Shown here: positions 8,035 to 18,170 of the stretch, piece by piece | Layout: every line of letters starts with the position of its first letter | Numbering within the stretch: position 1 is the first letter of the stretch | Notes under the pieces: model-generated | Database searches by the model: none | What the model was told of the DNA's origin: nothing | The model's input: only the letters and a program-made list of their open reading frames with translations | Assembly (NCBI RefSeq): GCF_030818655.1 | Contig: NZ_JAUTAN010000001.1 | Coordinates: forward strand, 4,030,001 to 4,094,000 | Reading direction: 5' to 3' | DNA: 64,000 bases | Origin: Nocardioides zeae | GTDB taxonomy: Bacteria > Actinomycetota > Actinomycetes > Propionibacteriales > Nocardioidaceae | Made by a program: the position numbers and the translations under genes

Positions 8035-8439
8035 TCAGGCCTTGCCCTTGAGCGCGCCCGGGATCTCCTTGGCCGTGCGGATCGTCCGCTCCGGCGCCCG
8101 GACCTTCTTGACCTTCTTGATGCCGAGCAGCACGAACAGCGCCGTGATCACCAGGTAGGCACCCGTCACGATCAGGTAGGCCCAGTGCAGCGCGAGCCCG
8201 TCGCCGTTCCAGTGGATGAGGTAGACGAACGCCAGCGACAGCAGGATCACGGCGAGCATCGCCACGAACCCGGCCACCACGAAGAAGGCGATGCCGACGC
8301 CGCCGAACTTCACGGAGACCTTGAGCTCGGTCTTCGCGAGCTCGATCTCCTTCTTGACCAGGGTCGAGATGTCGCGGCTCGCGTCGGCGACGAGCTGGCC
8401 GATGGTGGGCTCGTCGTCCTTGACCGGCTGGGTCGTCAT
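8035..8439 (-). CDS. Phage holin family / DUF1469 membrane protein
   Basis: 134-residue protein. The N-terminal amphipathic part (IGQLVADASRDISTLVKKEIELAKTELK) precedes two hydrophobic segments (FFVVAGFVAMLAVILLSLAF and AYLIVTGAYLVITALFVLLG) and a basic tail. This is the actinobacterial holin-superfamily III (DUF1469) pattern, similar to Rv3669. Despite the name, these are chromosomal membrane proteins not tied to phage. ATG at 8439 is preferred over ATG 8445 because GAGGG lies about 7 bases before it. Function unknown. Confidence 0.82.
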   Translation of the reverse strand: MTTQPVKDDEPTIGQLVADASRDISTLVKKEIELAKTELKVSVKFGGVGIAFFVVAGFVAMLAVILLSLAFVYLIHWNGDGLALHWAYLIVTGAYLVITALFVLLGIKKVKKVRAPERTIRTAKEIPGALKGKA

Positions 8440-8501
8440 GGGCATCCCTCTGCAGGTGGCTCTCGGTGGGTCGTCTCGGGCGGTCCGGGACCGCTGCGGC
8501 G

Positions 8502-8507
8502 ACCCTA
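8502..8507 (-). promoter_or_regulatory. -10 element for holin-family gene
   Basis: TAGGGT on the minus strand, preceded by TG (extended -10 like), about 62 bases upstream of the ATG at 8439. A clear -35 was not seen. Confidence 0.3.
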
Positions 8508-8515
8508 CAACCCAG

Positions 8516-8547
8516 GTGTGACCCGGCACCTGCGTGCCGGGCCACAC
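8516..8547 (-). terminator. Hairpin after acs
   Basis: Arms 8516-8529 and 8534-8547 pair over 14 bases with one A-C mismatch around a 4-base loop. It starts 4 bases beyond the acs stop and has no T-tract. Confidence 0.55.
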
Positions 8548-8551
8548 CGCG

Positions 8552-10528
<1,977 letters not shown>

Positions 10529-10601
10529 GTCTCTCTCCTCGATCGTTCGGTGGCCGGCCGGCCGGGCTTCTCCACAGGTCGTACGTCGCGGTCCGTTCGC
10601 C

Positions 10602-10607
10602 AGCCTA
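10602..10607 (-). promoter_or_regulatory. Candidate -10 for acs
   Basis: TAGGCT on the minus strand about 75 bases upstream of the acs GTG. No convincing -35 was found, so this is tentative. Confidence 0.25.
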
Positions 10608-10663
10608 GGACGGGCGCCGGTCCGGACGAGACGTGCGTCACCCTCGTCCGGGCCAGCGTCGTA

Positions 10664-10704
10664 CGTCGTGGGTTGCGCCCGCGTTGCGGACGCAACCCAC
10701 GACG
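10664..10704 (-). terminator. Palindrome after actP
   Basis: Exact 14-bp arms at 10664-10677 and 10691-10704 (CGTCGTGGGTTGCG) with a 13-base loop, 5 bases beyond the actP stop. It separates actP from the acs promoter region. Confidence 0.6.
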
Positions 10705-10709
10705 CGGGG

Positions 10710-12305
10710 TCAGTGCTGCGCCGCTCCCTCGGCACCCGCGCCGGTGAGGGCGCGGACCTCGAGCTCGGTGTACAGCTCCTCGGCCGCGGTCTCCCGCAGC
10801 GTCAGCGTGCCGATGATGCCGAGCAGGAAGCCGACCGGGATGGACACGAGCCCCGGGTTGTTGAGCGGGAAGAGCGCGAAGTCGGCGTTGGGCAGCAGCG
10901 ACGTCTCCTCGCCCGAGGTGACGGGGGAGAGCAGCACCAGGCCGACGGAGGCGATGAGGCCGCCGTAGATGCTCCAGGTGGCGCCCCGCGTGTTGAAGCG
11001 CTTCCAGAACATGTTGAAGAGGATCGACGGCAGGTTCGCCGAGGCGGCGACCGCGAACGCGAGCGCCACGAGGAACGCGATGTTGAGCCGCTGCGCCGGG
11101 ATGGCCAGGGCGATGGCGATGGCACCGATGACGATCGCCGAGATCTTCGCGACGCGCACCTCCTGCTTCTCCGTCACCTCCTGGTCGCGCTTGAAGACGC
11201 CCTTGTAGAGGTCGTGCGCCATCGACGAGGACGACGCGAGCGTCAGGCCGGCGACGACCGCGAGGATCGTGGCGAACGCGACGGCGGCGATGAGGGCCAG
11301 GAGCACGGCACCGCCGATGGAGCCCTCGCCTCCGCCGACCTCCTGGGCCAGCAGCGGGGAGGCCAGGTTGCCCGTCGCCCCCGCCTCGTCGGTGTCGATG
11401 AGGGCGGCCGCGCCGAAGCCGAGCACCAGCGTCATCAGGTAGAAGGCGCCGATGAGGCCGATCGCCCAGAGCACCGACTTCCGGGCGTCCTGCGCCGTCG
11501 GCACCGTGTAGAAGCGGATGAGGATGTGCGGCAGGCCGGCGGTGCCGAGCACGAGCGCGATGCCGAGCGACAGGAAGTCGAGGCGGTCGAGGAACGTGGT
11601 GCCGTACTGCAGGCCGGGCTGCAGGAACGCGTCGCCCTGGCCGGAGCGGTCCGCGGCCTCGCCGAGCAGCGCCGAGAGGTTGAAGTCGAACTTGAGCAGC
11701 ACCAGGAAGACGATCAGCGCGGAGCCGGCCATGAGCAGCACGGCCTTGATGATCTGCACGTAGGTCGTGCCCTTCATGCCGCCGACCGTGACGTAGAAGA
11801 TCATGAGCGCGCCGACGCCGACGATGACGATGTTCTTGACCGCCTCGCTGTCGACGCCGAGGAGCAGGGCGACGAGCGTGCCGGCGCCGACCATCTGCGC
11901 GAGCAGGTAGAAGATCGACACGATGACGGTCGACGTCGCCGCCGCCGTGCGCACGGGCCGTTGCCGCATGCGGAACGCCAGCTGGTCGGCCATCGTGTAG
12001 CGACCCGCGTTGCGCAGCATCTCGGCGACGAGGAGCAGGGCCACGAGCCAGGCGACGAGGAAGCCGATCGAGTAGAGGAAGCCGTCGTAGCCGTAGAGCG
12101 CGATCGCTCCGGAGATGCCGAGGAACGAGGCGGCCGACATGTAGTCGCCGCCGATCGCGAGGCCGTTCTGGAAGCCCGAGAAGGAGCGGCCGCCGGAGTA
12201 GAAGTCGGCGGCGGTCTTGGTCTGCCGGCTCGCCCAGAGCGTGACGCCGATCGTGATCGCGACGACGAAGAGGAAGAGCGACGTGGTGAGGAACTGCTGG
12301 TTCAT
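10710..12305 (-). CDS. actP: Cation:acetate symporter (solute:sodium symporter family)
   Basis: 531-residue polytopic membrane protein of the SSS family. It has about 13 hydrophobic segments with the conserved DFYSGGRSFSGFQNGLAIGGDYMSAASFLG N-terminal region, in which the motif from YSGGR to MSAASFLG is spread over positions 35-65. MKGTTYVQIIK and GTAGLPHILIRFYTV match ActP/MctC acetate or monocarboxylate transporters. ATG 12305 overlaps the stop of the DUF485 gene as ATGA, the usual YjcH-ActP arrangement. The gene runs toward acs. Sodium or proton coupling cannot be told from sequence. Confidence 0.92.
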   Translation of the reverse strand: MNQQFLTTSLFLFVVAITIGVTLWASRQTKTAADFYSGGRSFSGFQNGLAIGGDYMSAASFLGISGAIALYGYDGFLYSIGFLVAWLVALLLVAEMLRNAGRYTMADQLAFRMRQRPVRTAAATSTVIVSIFYLLAQMVGAGTLVALLLGVDSEAVKNIVIVGVGALMIFYVTVGGMKGTTYVQIIKAVLLMAGSALIVFLVLLKFDFNLSALLGEAADRSGQGDAFLQPGLQYGTTFLDRLDFLSLGIALVLGTAGLPHILIRFYTVPTAQDARKSVLWAIGLIGAFYLMTLVLGFGAAALIDTDEAGATGNLASPLLAQEVGGGEGSIGGAVLLALIAAVAFATILAVVAGLTLASSSSMAHDLYKGVFKRDQEVTEKQEVRVAKISAIVIGAIAIALAIPAQRLNIAFLVALAFAVAASANLPSILFNMFWKRFNTRGATWSIYGGLIASVGLVLLSPVTSGEETSLLPNADFALFPLNNPGLVSIPVGFLLGIIGTLTLRETAAEELYTELEVRALTGAGAEGAAQH

Positions 12306-12654
12306 CGGCGGGTCCCCTCGTGGAAGCGCTGCTCGAGGTCCCGCGCGAGCGGGTCGAGGTGGGTGCGGGAGTGGCGCGCGTACAGGAACGCGATGCCGAA
12401 GGTGGTGACGAACTGGAGGAGCCCGAAGAGGAGCAGCAGGTTGATGTTGCCGATGACCTTCGTGTTCATGAAGTCGCCGCCCCAGTTCGAGAGCACGACG
12501 TAGCTGAGGTACCAGACCAGGAACGCCGCGGTCCACGGCAGAGCACGAACGAGCGGTAGCGCCGGCGCAGCTCGGCGAACTGCTCGGTGTCGTGCAGCTC
12601 GCGGTAGATCGGCTCCGACTGCGAGCGGTAGTTCCGCTCGGACGCATCAGACAT
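12302..12654 (-). pseudogene. DUF485 (YjcH-like) membrane protein, frameshifted
   Basis: Small two-helix membrane protein normally coupled to ActP. The first half in one frame starts MSDASERNYRSQSEPIYREL and reaches RRRYRSFV. The second half continues in another frame with PWTAAFLVWYLSYV, then VLSNWGGDFM and NLLLLFGLLQFVTTFG. The switch is near 12534-12541, where GTGCTCTGCCGTGG lacks one base (or has two too many) relative to the family, which reads FV-(F/L)P-TAAFLVWYL. ATG 12654 has AAGGAGGA 4-5 bases upstream and the end overlaps actP, so both ends are normal. Total length 353 is not a multiple of three. Either a sequence error or a recent lesion. Confidence 0.8.
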
Positions 12655-12669
12655 GGGTCCTCCTTCGGG

Positions 12670-12685
12670 TGTGAGCGCCGTCACG
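12670..12685 (-). promoter_or_regulatory. Candidate Crp-binding site before DUF485-actP
   Basis: TGTGAGCGCCGTCACG matches TGTGA-N6-TCACA at 9 of 10 fixed positions. It is centred about 23 bases upstream of the ATG at 12654, close enough to overlap the promoter or leader, so repression is more likely than activation (inference). Confidence 0.55.
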
Positions 12686-12846
12686 CTACGAGTGGCGGGG
12701 GTCACGCCGGAACGGGCCGGGCCGGGCCGGTCGCCGGGCGGGCGGGCCGCGTCGGCGAACGGTCGTCCACCGGCGACGAACGGTCGGCGGCACGGCGCGC
12801 GGCCCGGCACGTGCGGCGGTGCGCCCCGGCGGGTGGGCCGCGGTGA

Positions 12847-12852
12847 CAGGAT
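12847..12852 (+). promoter_or_regulatory. -10 element, leaderless promoter for metallo-hydrolase
   Basis: CAGGAT ends 7 bases before ATG 12860. This supports ATG 12860 over ATG 12851, which lies inside the hexamer. Confidence 0.4.
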
Positions 12853-12859
12853 GGGGGAC

Positions 12860-13666
12860 ATGCGGGTCCACCACGCCGTCGCCGGCGTCCTCCGCCCCCG
12901 GTTCGCCGCCCGAGCGATCTGCCACGTGCTCGTCGTGGAGCACGAGGCGGGGCTCGTGCTCGTGGACGCCGGGTTCGGCACCGCGGACCTCGCCGACCCC
13001 CGCCGGCTCGGTCCGATGGGACGCGCCCTGCGTCCCGACCCCGACCCGAGCACGACCGCCCTGGCGGCCGTGCTCGCGCTCGGCTTCTCGGCGGAGGCGG
13101 TGACCCACATCGTGCTCACCCACCTTGACTTCGACCACGCGGGCGGGCTCTCCGACTTCCCGCACGCGGTCGTGCACACGACGGCGGAGGAGTGGGCGGC
13201 GGCCACGGTCGCGACCCACGCCCCGGAGCACCTGCGCTACAAGCCGGTGCAGTGGGCGACCACGAGCGACGTCCGCCGCTACGGCGGCGCGGGGGAACCC
13301 TGGCGCCACGAGCTGTCGGGGCACGAGGTGCTGCCCGGCATCACCCTCGTGCCGATGGTCGGGCACACCCGCGGGCACGCGATCGTCGCGGTCGAGGGCG
13401 ACGACGGCCTCGTCGTCCACGCGGGCGACGCCGCCTTCGACGCGAGCGCGTACGGCGCGCGCCACGCCACCACCGGCAAGCCGCTCCGCCGGGTGCCGCC
13501 GATGCGGGCGTTCGAGGTGGCGGCGTGCCGCCAGCCGTGGCGGATCCGGGGCAACCACGCCGCGCTCCGGCGGCTGCAGGCGACGGAGGGTGTGACGGTC
13601 GTCAACGCCCACGACCCCCGGGTGTTCCCCGGCGAGTCCGAGGCCACGGGGGGGCGCGAGCCCTAG
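12860..13666 (+). CDS. MBL-fold metallo-hydrolase
   Basis: 268-residue metallo-beta-lactamase-fold protein. The zinc ligands are THLDFDHAGG, MVGHTRGHA, HAGDAAFDAS and a late His in RGNHAALRR, the arrangement of lactonase/AttM-like and related hydrolases. The HLDFDH form (HxDxDH) is typical of quorum-quenching lactonases and of many uncharacterised relatives, so the substrate is open. The frame is open upstream; ATG 12860 is chosen from the CAGGAT hexamer 7 bases before. The stop overlaps the convergent histidine-kinase stop by three bases. Confidence 0.82.
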   Translation: MRVHHAVAGVLRPRFAARAICHVLVVEHEAGLVLVDAGFGTADLADPRRLGPMGRALRPDPDPSTTALAAVLALGFSAEAVTHIVLTHLDFDHAGGLSDFPHAVVHTTAEEWAAATVATHAPEHLRYKPVQWATTSDVRRYGGAGEPWRHELSGHEVLPGITLVPMVGHTRGHAIVAVEGDDGLVVHAGDAAFDASAYGARHATTGKPLRRVPPMRAFEVAACRQPWRIRGNHAALRRLQATEGVTVVNAHDPRVFPGESEATGGREP

Positions 13667-15180
13667 GCCACGGGGAGCTGCAGGGCGAAGATGGCGCCGC
13701 CCTCGGGGTGCTTCCGGTACGTCGCGGTGCCGCCCTGCGCCTCGGCGAGGATCCGCACGACGTAGAGACCGAGCCCGGTCCCGGTCGCCACCGAGGTCGC
13801 CGGGCGGGAGAACTCCCGGAACAGGTGCGGCTCGAAGTCCTCGGGCACGCCGGGGCCACGGTCGACGACCTCGATGCGCACCGTGCGCCCACCCGTGCCG
13901 GGTCGCACGGCGATCCGGACCGGCGCCGCGCCGTACCGGTGCGCGTTGCTGAGGAGGTTCCCCAGCATCTGCTCGAGGCGCAGCGGGTCGGCCCAGGCGG
14001 CGGGGACCTCGGAGAGGTCGAGGCCGATTCCCTCGTGACCGCCGAACAGGTCGGTGAGGAGGGCGGGCAGGTCGACGCGGTGCAGGTCGACGTGGAGGGT
14101 GCCGCGGTGCACCTGGGTCGCGGTGAACAGGTCCGCGGTGACGCGGTCGAGCTGGGAGACCTGGCGCTTCACGGAGCGGTAGAGCTGCTCCTGGTCGGCC
14201 TCGCTCAGGGTCGCGAGGCCCCAGGAGACGGCCTCGACCGCGCCGTCGATGACGGCGATGGGGCCGCGGAGCTCGTGGGCGGCGGTGGCGATGGCGCGGC
14301 GCAGCAGGCCGACGTCCTCGGTGGTCGAGTCGAGGTAGACGAAGATCGTCGTCCCGGCGCGGCGCAGGGTGGCGCGCACGGTGCCGGCGTCGACGAGGGC
14401 CTCGAAGACGGCGTCGTTCTCGTGGCGGTGGGTGGCGACGTGGTGGGCCAGCCCGGGCGCGGTGAGGCTGAGGAGCGAGCCCACCTCCGGCGAGCCGCCC
14501 AGCAGCCGACGGGCGACCGGGTTGGCGGAGCGGATCCGGGGCGAGGCCTCCTCCGTCACCTCGAGCACCCCGAAGGGGGCGTGCTCGAGGGCGGCGGCGG
14601 CACCGGTGGACCGGTCCGTGCCCCCGGCCCGCTCGACGGGTGTGGGGCCGGTGCGCACGGGCCGCGCCGTACCCTCCCCGGCCGGTCCCTGGCTGACGGC
14701 CACCGGCTGGCTCGGGCGGCGGGTGAGCCCGCTGACCTCCTCGACGTAGGCCAGGATCGCGTGGAGCGAGGTGCCCTTCTGCACGTAGCCGTCGGCGCCG
14801 GCGGCGACGGCGCGGGAGGCCATCTGCGTCGCGCCGAAGGCGGACATGGCGATGATCTTGGCGCGGGGGAGCGAGCGGCGGAGCGTCGGCAGGGCCTCGA
14901 GACCGTCCATCACCGGCATCGCGATGTCGAGCAGGACGAGGTCGGGCACGGTGCGGCGGGCGACCTCGATGCCGGCGCGACCGTCGGCGGCCTCGCCGAC
15001 CACCTCGAAGCCGCCACGGGCGAGCACGAGGCGCAGCAGGTTGCGCAGGTCGGCGGTGTCGTCGACGACGACGACGCGGCGGCCGGTGCCGGGGGCCGCG
15101 GCGGCGGGCGGGACGGTCGCGTCCGTCCCGACGGGCGCGAGGGGGGTGCTCGGCAGCGGCGCTGGCTCGATCGTGCGCAT
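13663..15180 (-). CDS. Receiver domain-histidine kinase hybrid, soluble
   Basis: 505-residue signalling protein with the receiver in front. The REC domain spans residues 35-155 with Asp40/Asp41, phospho-acceptor Asp85 (LVLLDIAMP), Ser113 and Lys135. A PAS-like segment covers about 195-285. The DHp domain has the phosphorylated His302 in AAHELRGPIAVIDG. The ATPase domain has NLLSNAHRYG (N box), VDRGPGVP (G1) and GTGLGLYVV (G2). There are no transmembrane segments, so it acts in the cytoplasm. No partner regulator lies next to it. It is divergent from clpB across 237 bases and may sense an internal or relayed signal. Confidence 0.88.
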   Translation of the reverse strand: MRTIEPAPLPSTPLAPVGTDATVPPAAAAPGTGRRVVVVDDTADLRNLLRLVLARGGFEVVGEAADGRAGIEVARRTVPDLVLLDIAMPVMDGLEALPTLRRSLPRAKIIAMSAFGATQMASRAVAAGADGYVQKGTSLHAILAYVEEVSGLTRRPSQPVAVSQGPAGEGTARPVRTGPTPVERAGGTDRSTGAAAALEHAPFGVLEVTEEASPRIRSANPVARRLLGGSPEVGSLLSLTAPGLAHHVATHRHENDAVFEALVDAGTVRATLRRAGTTIFVYLDSTTEDVGLLRRAIATAAHELRGPIAVIDGAVEAVSWGLATLSEADQEQLYRSVKRQVSQLDRVTADLFTATQVHRGTLHVDLHRVDLPALLTDLFGGHEGIGLDLSEVPAAWADPLRLEQMLGNLLSNAHRYGAAPVRIAVRPGTGGRTVRIEVVDRGPGVPEDFEPHLFREFSRPATSVATGTGLGLYVVRILAEAQGGTATYRKHPEGGAIFALQLPVA

Positions 15181-15270
15181 GGGTGGGGTCCGATCATCCG
15201 AGGAGTGGCCCCACTGTCCCGCATCGGGAGGGTTCGCGCAGGCGGTTCGGTGCGGACTCCTCCAGTCCGC

Positions 15271-15298
15271 TTGCCCGAACGGACAATTTTCCTAGAGT
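15271..15298 (+). promoter_or_regulatory. clpB promoter (-35/-10)
   Basis: TTGCCC at 15271-15276 and TAGAGT at 15293-15298 are separated by 16 bases. The -10 lies inside the HAIR-like operator, and the transcript would have a leader of about 115 bases before clpB. Confidence 0.5.
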
Positions 15299-15320
15299 TG
15301 AGGGGAATCGACTCAACTCT
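15294..15320 (+). promoter_or_regulatory. HAIR-like HspR operator of clpB
   Basis: AGAGTTGAG at 15294-15302 and CTCAACTCT at 15312-15320 are perfect inverted repeats. Written against HAIR (CTTGAGT-N7-ACTCAAG) the site reads GTTGAGG-N7-ACTCAAC, differing mainly at the outer bases. HspR represses clpB and dnaK operons in Streptomyces and mycobacteria, and the overlap with the -10 fits repression. Confidence 0.65.
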
Positions 15321-15417
15321 CGGGTCGTTGCAAGGAACAGACGGTCACACTGGCCGTCGGAACCGCGGAGCACCGCTCCGCCCCCGCAGGACACCCACGC
15401 AGACCAGGAGCCGCCCC

Positions 15418-18066
15418 ATGAGTCAGTTCGGTGCCGACAGGTTCACGACCCGCGCCCGCGAGGCGATCGAGGTCGCCCAGGTCGCCGCCACCACCGCCGG
15501 CAACACCTCCACCGAGCCCGTCCACCTGCTCGTCGCCCTCCTCGGGGGCGGACCGGGCCGGGCCGAGCAGGAGGGCATCGTGCGGAGCGTCGTCACCGCC
15601 TCCGGTGTCGACCCCGCGACGCTGCTCGGCGCCGCGCAGGCGGCCGTGGCCGCGCTCCCGCGGGCCTCGGGTGCGACCGTGCAGCAGCCCGGTGCCTCGC
15701 CCGCGCTCACCCGCGTGCTCGCCAAGGGCATCGACCTCGCGGCCGCGATGAAGGACGACTACGTCGCCTCCGAGCACCTGCTCGTGGCGCTCGCCTCGGT
15801 CGAGAGCAGCGCGCAGAAGGTGCTGACCGACGCCGGCTTGACGATGCAGGGCCTCTCGGAGCAGCTCGTCACGGTCCGTGGGTCGCGCCGGGTCACCAGC
15901 CAGGACGCGGAGTCGACGTACGAGGCCCTCGAGAAGTACTCCGTCGACCTCACCGCCGCTGCGGAGGAGGGCCGGCTCGACCCGGTCATCGGCCGCGACG
16001 CCGAGATCCGCCGCGTCATCCAGGTGCTGAGCCGGCGCACCAAGAACAACCCGGTGCTCATCGGCGAGCCCGGCGTCGGCAAGACCGCCGTCGTGGAGGG
16101 CCTCGCCCAGCGCGTCGTCGACGGCGACGTGCCCGACTCCCTCAAGGGACGGCGCGTGCTCAGCCTCGACCTCGCGGCGATGGTCGCGGGCGCGAAGTAC
16201 CGCGGCGAGTTCGAGGAGCGCCTCAAGGCCGTGCTCGAGGAGATCAAGGACGCCGGCGGACAGGTCATCACCTTCATCGACGAGCTGCACACGGTCGTCG
16301 GCGCGGGTGCCGGCGGCGAGGGCGCGATGGACGCCGGCAACATGCTCAAGCCCATGCTGGCCCGCGGCGAGCTGCACATGGTCGGCGCGACGACGCTCGA
16401 CGAGTACCGCGAGCACGTCGAGAAGGACCCGGCCCTCGAGCGCCGCTTCCAGCAGGTGTTCGTCGGCGAGCCCAGCGTCCCCGACACGATCCAGATCCTG
16501 CGCGGCATCCAGGAGAAGTACGAGGCCCACCACGGCGTCCGCATCACCGACGCCGCGCTGGTCGCCGCCGCGACGCTGAGCCACCGCTACATCACCGGCC
16601 GGCAGCTGCCCGACAAGGCGATCGACCTCATCGACGAGGCCGCCTCGCGCCTGCGGATGGAGCACGAGTCGTCCCCGGAGGAGGTGGACCAGCTCCGCCG
16701 CCTGGTCGACCGGCTGAAGATGGAGCAGTTCGCGCTCGAGAAGGAGCACGACGACGCCTCCGTCGAGCGGCTCGCCGCGCTCCGCTCCGACCTCGCCGAC
16801 CGCGAGGAGGAGCTGCGGGCGCTGGAGTCGCGCTGGGAGCGCGAGCGGGCGTCCCTCGAGGGCGAGGGCGAGCTGCGTCGCCAGCTCGACCAGCTGCGGG
16901 TTGAAACGGAGCGGCTTGAGCGCGACAGCCTGGCGCTGCCCGAGGGCGAGGACAAGTACGCCGTGCTGCAGCAGCGGTACGAGGTGCAGCAGCAGGTCCG
17001 GGACATGGAGGCCAGGCTCGCCAGCCTCTCCCAGGCTCCGCGCATGGAGAAGGACCAGGAGCCGCTCGTCGGCGACGAGGTCGGTCCCGCGCAGATCGCG
17101 GACGTCGTGGAGGCCTGGACGGGCATCCCGACCGGTCGCCTCCTCGAGGGCGAGGGCTCGAAGCTGCTCCGCATGGAGGAGGTCATCGGCGAGCGCCTCA
17201 TCGGGCAGCGGGAGGCCGTGACGGCGGTGAGCGACGCCGTACGGCGCTCGCGGGCCGGCATCGCCGACCCCGACCGCCCCACGGGCTCGTTCCTCTTCCT
17301 GGGTCCGACGGGCACGGGCAAGACGGAGCTGGCGAAGGCGCTCGCGGACTTCCTGTTCGACGACGAGCGGGCGATCGTGCGGATCGACATGAGCGAGTAC
17401 GCCGAGAAGCACTCCGTCGCGCGGCTCGTCGGGGCGCCGCCCGGCTACGTCGGGTACGACGAGGGCGGTCAGCTCACCGAGGCGGTGCGCCGTCGGCCCT
17501 ACTCCGTCGTGCTGCTGGACGAGGTCGAGAAGGCGCACCCCGAGGTCTTCGACATCCTGCTGCAGGTGCTCGACGACGGTCGTCTCACCGACGGGCAGGG
17601 TCGCACGGTCGACTTCCGGAACACCCTGCTCATCCTGACGTCGAACCTGGGCGCGACGTACCTCATCGACCCGATCCTGGCGCCCGAGCAGAAGCGCGAG
17701 CTCGTGCTCGCGGAGGTGCGGTCGCGGTTCAAGCCGGAGTTCCTCAACCGGCTCGACGAGGTCGTGCTCTTCGACGCGCTGACGATGGAGGCGCTGCGCA
17801 GCATCGTCGACATCCAGCTCCGCCTGCTCGAGGAGCGCCTCGCGGCGCGGCGGATCTCGGTGGAGGTGACCGACGCGGCGAAGGAGTGGCTGGCGGACAC
17901 GGGCTTCGACCCGGCCTACGGCGCCCGGCCGCTGCGCCGGCTCATCCAGTCGGCGATCGGCGACCCGCTGGCGCGGATGCTCATCGGCGGCGAGGTCGGC
18001 GACGGCGGCACCGTCCGGGTCGACCACCCCGAGGGCAGCGACGCCCTGGAGCTGAGCGTCGTCTGA
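15418..18066 (+). CDS. clpB: ATP-dependent disaggregase ClpB
   Basis: 882-residue Hsp100 protein that pulls polypeptides out of aggregates with DnaK. The N-terminal double Clp repeat covers about 1-150. NBD1 has Walker A GEPGVGKT (216-223) and Walker [11 protein letters not shown]. The coiled-coil middle domain is at about 410-530 (rich in Glu/Arg heptads, e.g. [20 protein letters not shown]). NBD2 has Walker A GPTGTGKT (629-636) and [14 protein letters not shown]. The middle domain distinguishes ClpB from ClpC/ClpA. ATG 15418 has CAGGAG 8 bases upstream; the frame is open far upstream but only this start gives the family N-terminus. A HAIR-type operator lies 100 bases upstream. Confidence 0.97.
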   Translation: MSQFGADRFTTRAREAIEVAQVAATTAGNTSTEPVHLLVALLGGGPGRAEQEGIVRSVVTASGVDPATLLGAAQAAVAALPRASGATVQQPGASPALTRVLAKGIDLAAAMKDDYVASEHLLVALASVESSAQKVLTDAGLTMQGLSEQLVTVRGSRRVTSQDAESTYEALEKYSVDLTAAAEEGRLDPVIGRDAEIRRVIQVLSRRTKNNPVLIGEPGVGKTAVVEGLAQRVVDGDVPDSLKGRRVLSLDLAAMVAGAKYRGEFEERLKAVLEEIKDAGGQVITFIDELHTVVGAGAGGEGAMDAGNMLKPMLARGELHMVGATTLDEYREHVEKDPALERRFQQVFVGEPSVPDTIQILRGIQEKYEAHHGVRITDAALVAAATLSHRYITGRQLPDKAIDLIDEAASRLRMEHESSPEEVDQLRRLVDRLKMEQFALEKEHDDASVERLAALRSDLADREEELRALESRWERERASLEGEGELRRQLDQLRVETERLERDSLALPEGEDKYAVLQQRYEVQQQVRDMEARLASLSQAPRMEKDQEPLVGDEVGPAQIADVVEAWTGIPTGRLLEGEGSKLLRMEEVIGERLIGQREAVTAVSDAVRRSRAGIADPDRPTGSFLFLGPTGTGKTELAKALADFLFDDERAIVRIDMSEYAEKHSVARLVGAPPGYVGYDEGGQLTEAVRRRPYSVVLLDEVEKAHPEVFDILLQVLDDGRLTDGQGRTVDFRNTLLILTSNLGATYLIDPILAPEQKRELVLAEVRSRFKPEFLNRLDEVVLFDALTMEALRSIVDIQLRLLEERLAARRISVEVTDAAKEWLADTGFDPAYGARPLRRLIQSAIGDPLARMLIGGEVGDGGTVRVDHPEGSDALELSVV

Positions 18067-18090
18067 TCGGGCGCTGACCCCCTCTGCGCG

Positions 18091-18135
18091 GTCGTGGTGC
18101 GAGCCCTGCACTTTCCGCAGGCCTCGCACCACGAC
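18091..18135. terminator. Palindrome after clpB (family B)
   Basis: GTCGTGGTGCGAG at 18091-18103 pairs exactly with 18123-18135, and the stem extends inward with one mismatch to about 19 bp. It is 24 bases after the clpB stop. Its right part (from ACTTTCCGCAGG to the end) recurs inverted at 52209-52253, so it belongs to a dispersed family. Confidence 0.6.
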
Positions 18136-18170
18136 CCGGGGGCGTTGGTCGCGCATGGTGGAATGAACGG

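Noticed and set aside
7648..8158. Long open frames through the repeat arrays as a repeat protein
   Set aside because: Several frames on both strands are open because the unit lacks stops; there is no start signal or codon bias, and the frames run on through a palindrome.
8035..8439. Prophage, from the holin-family name
   Set aside because: No other phage genes; this family is a chromosomal actinobacterial membrane protein in a conserved neighbourhood.
10616..10640. Crp site upstream of acs
   Set aside because: The best match has only 7 of 10 fixed positions, too weak to list.
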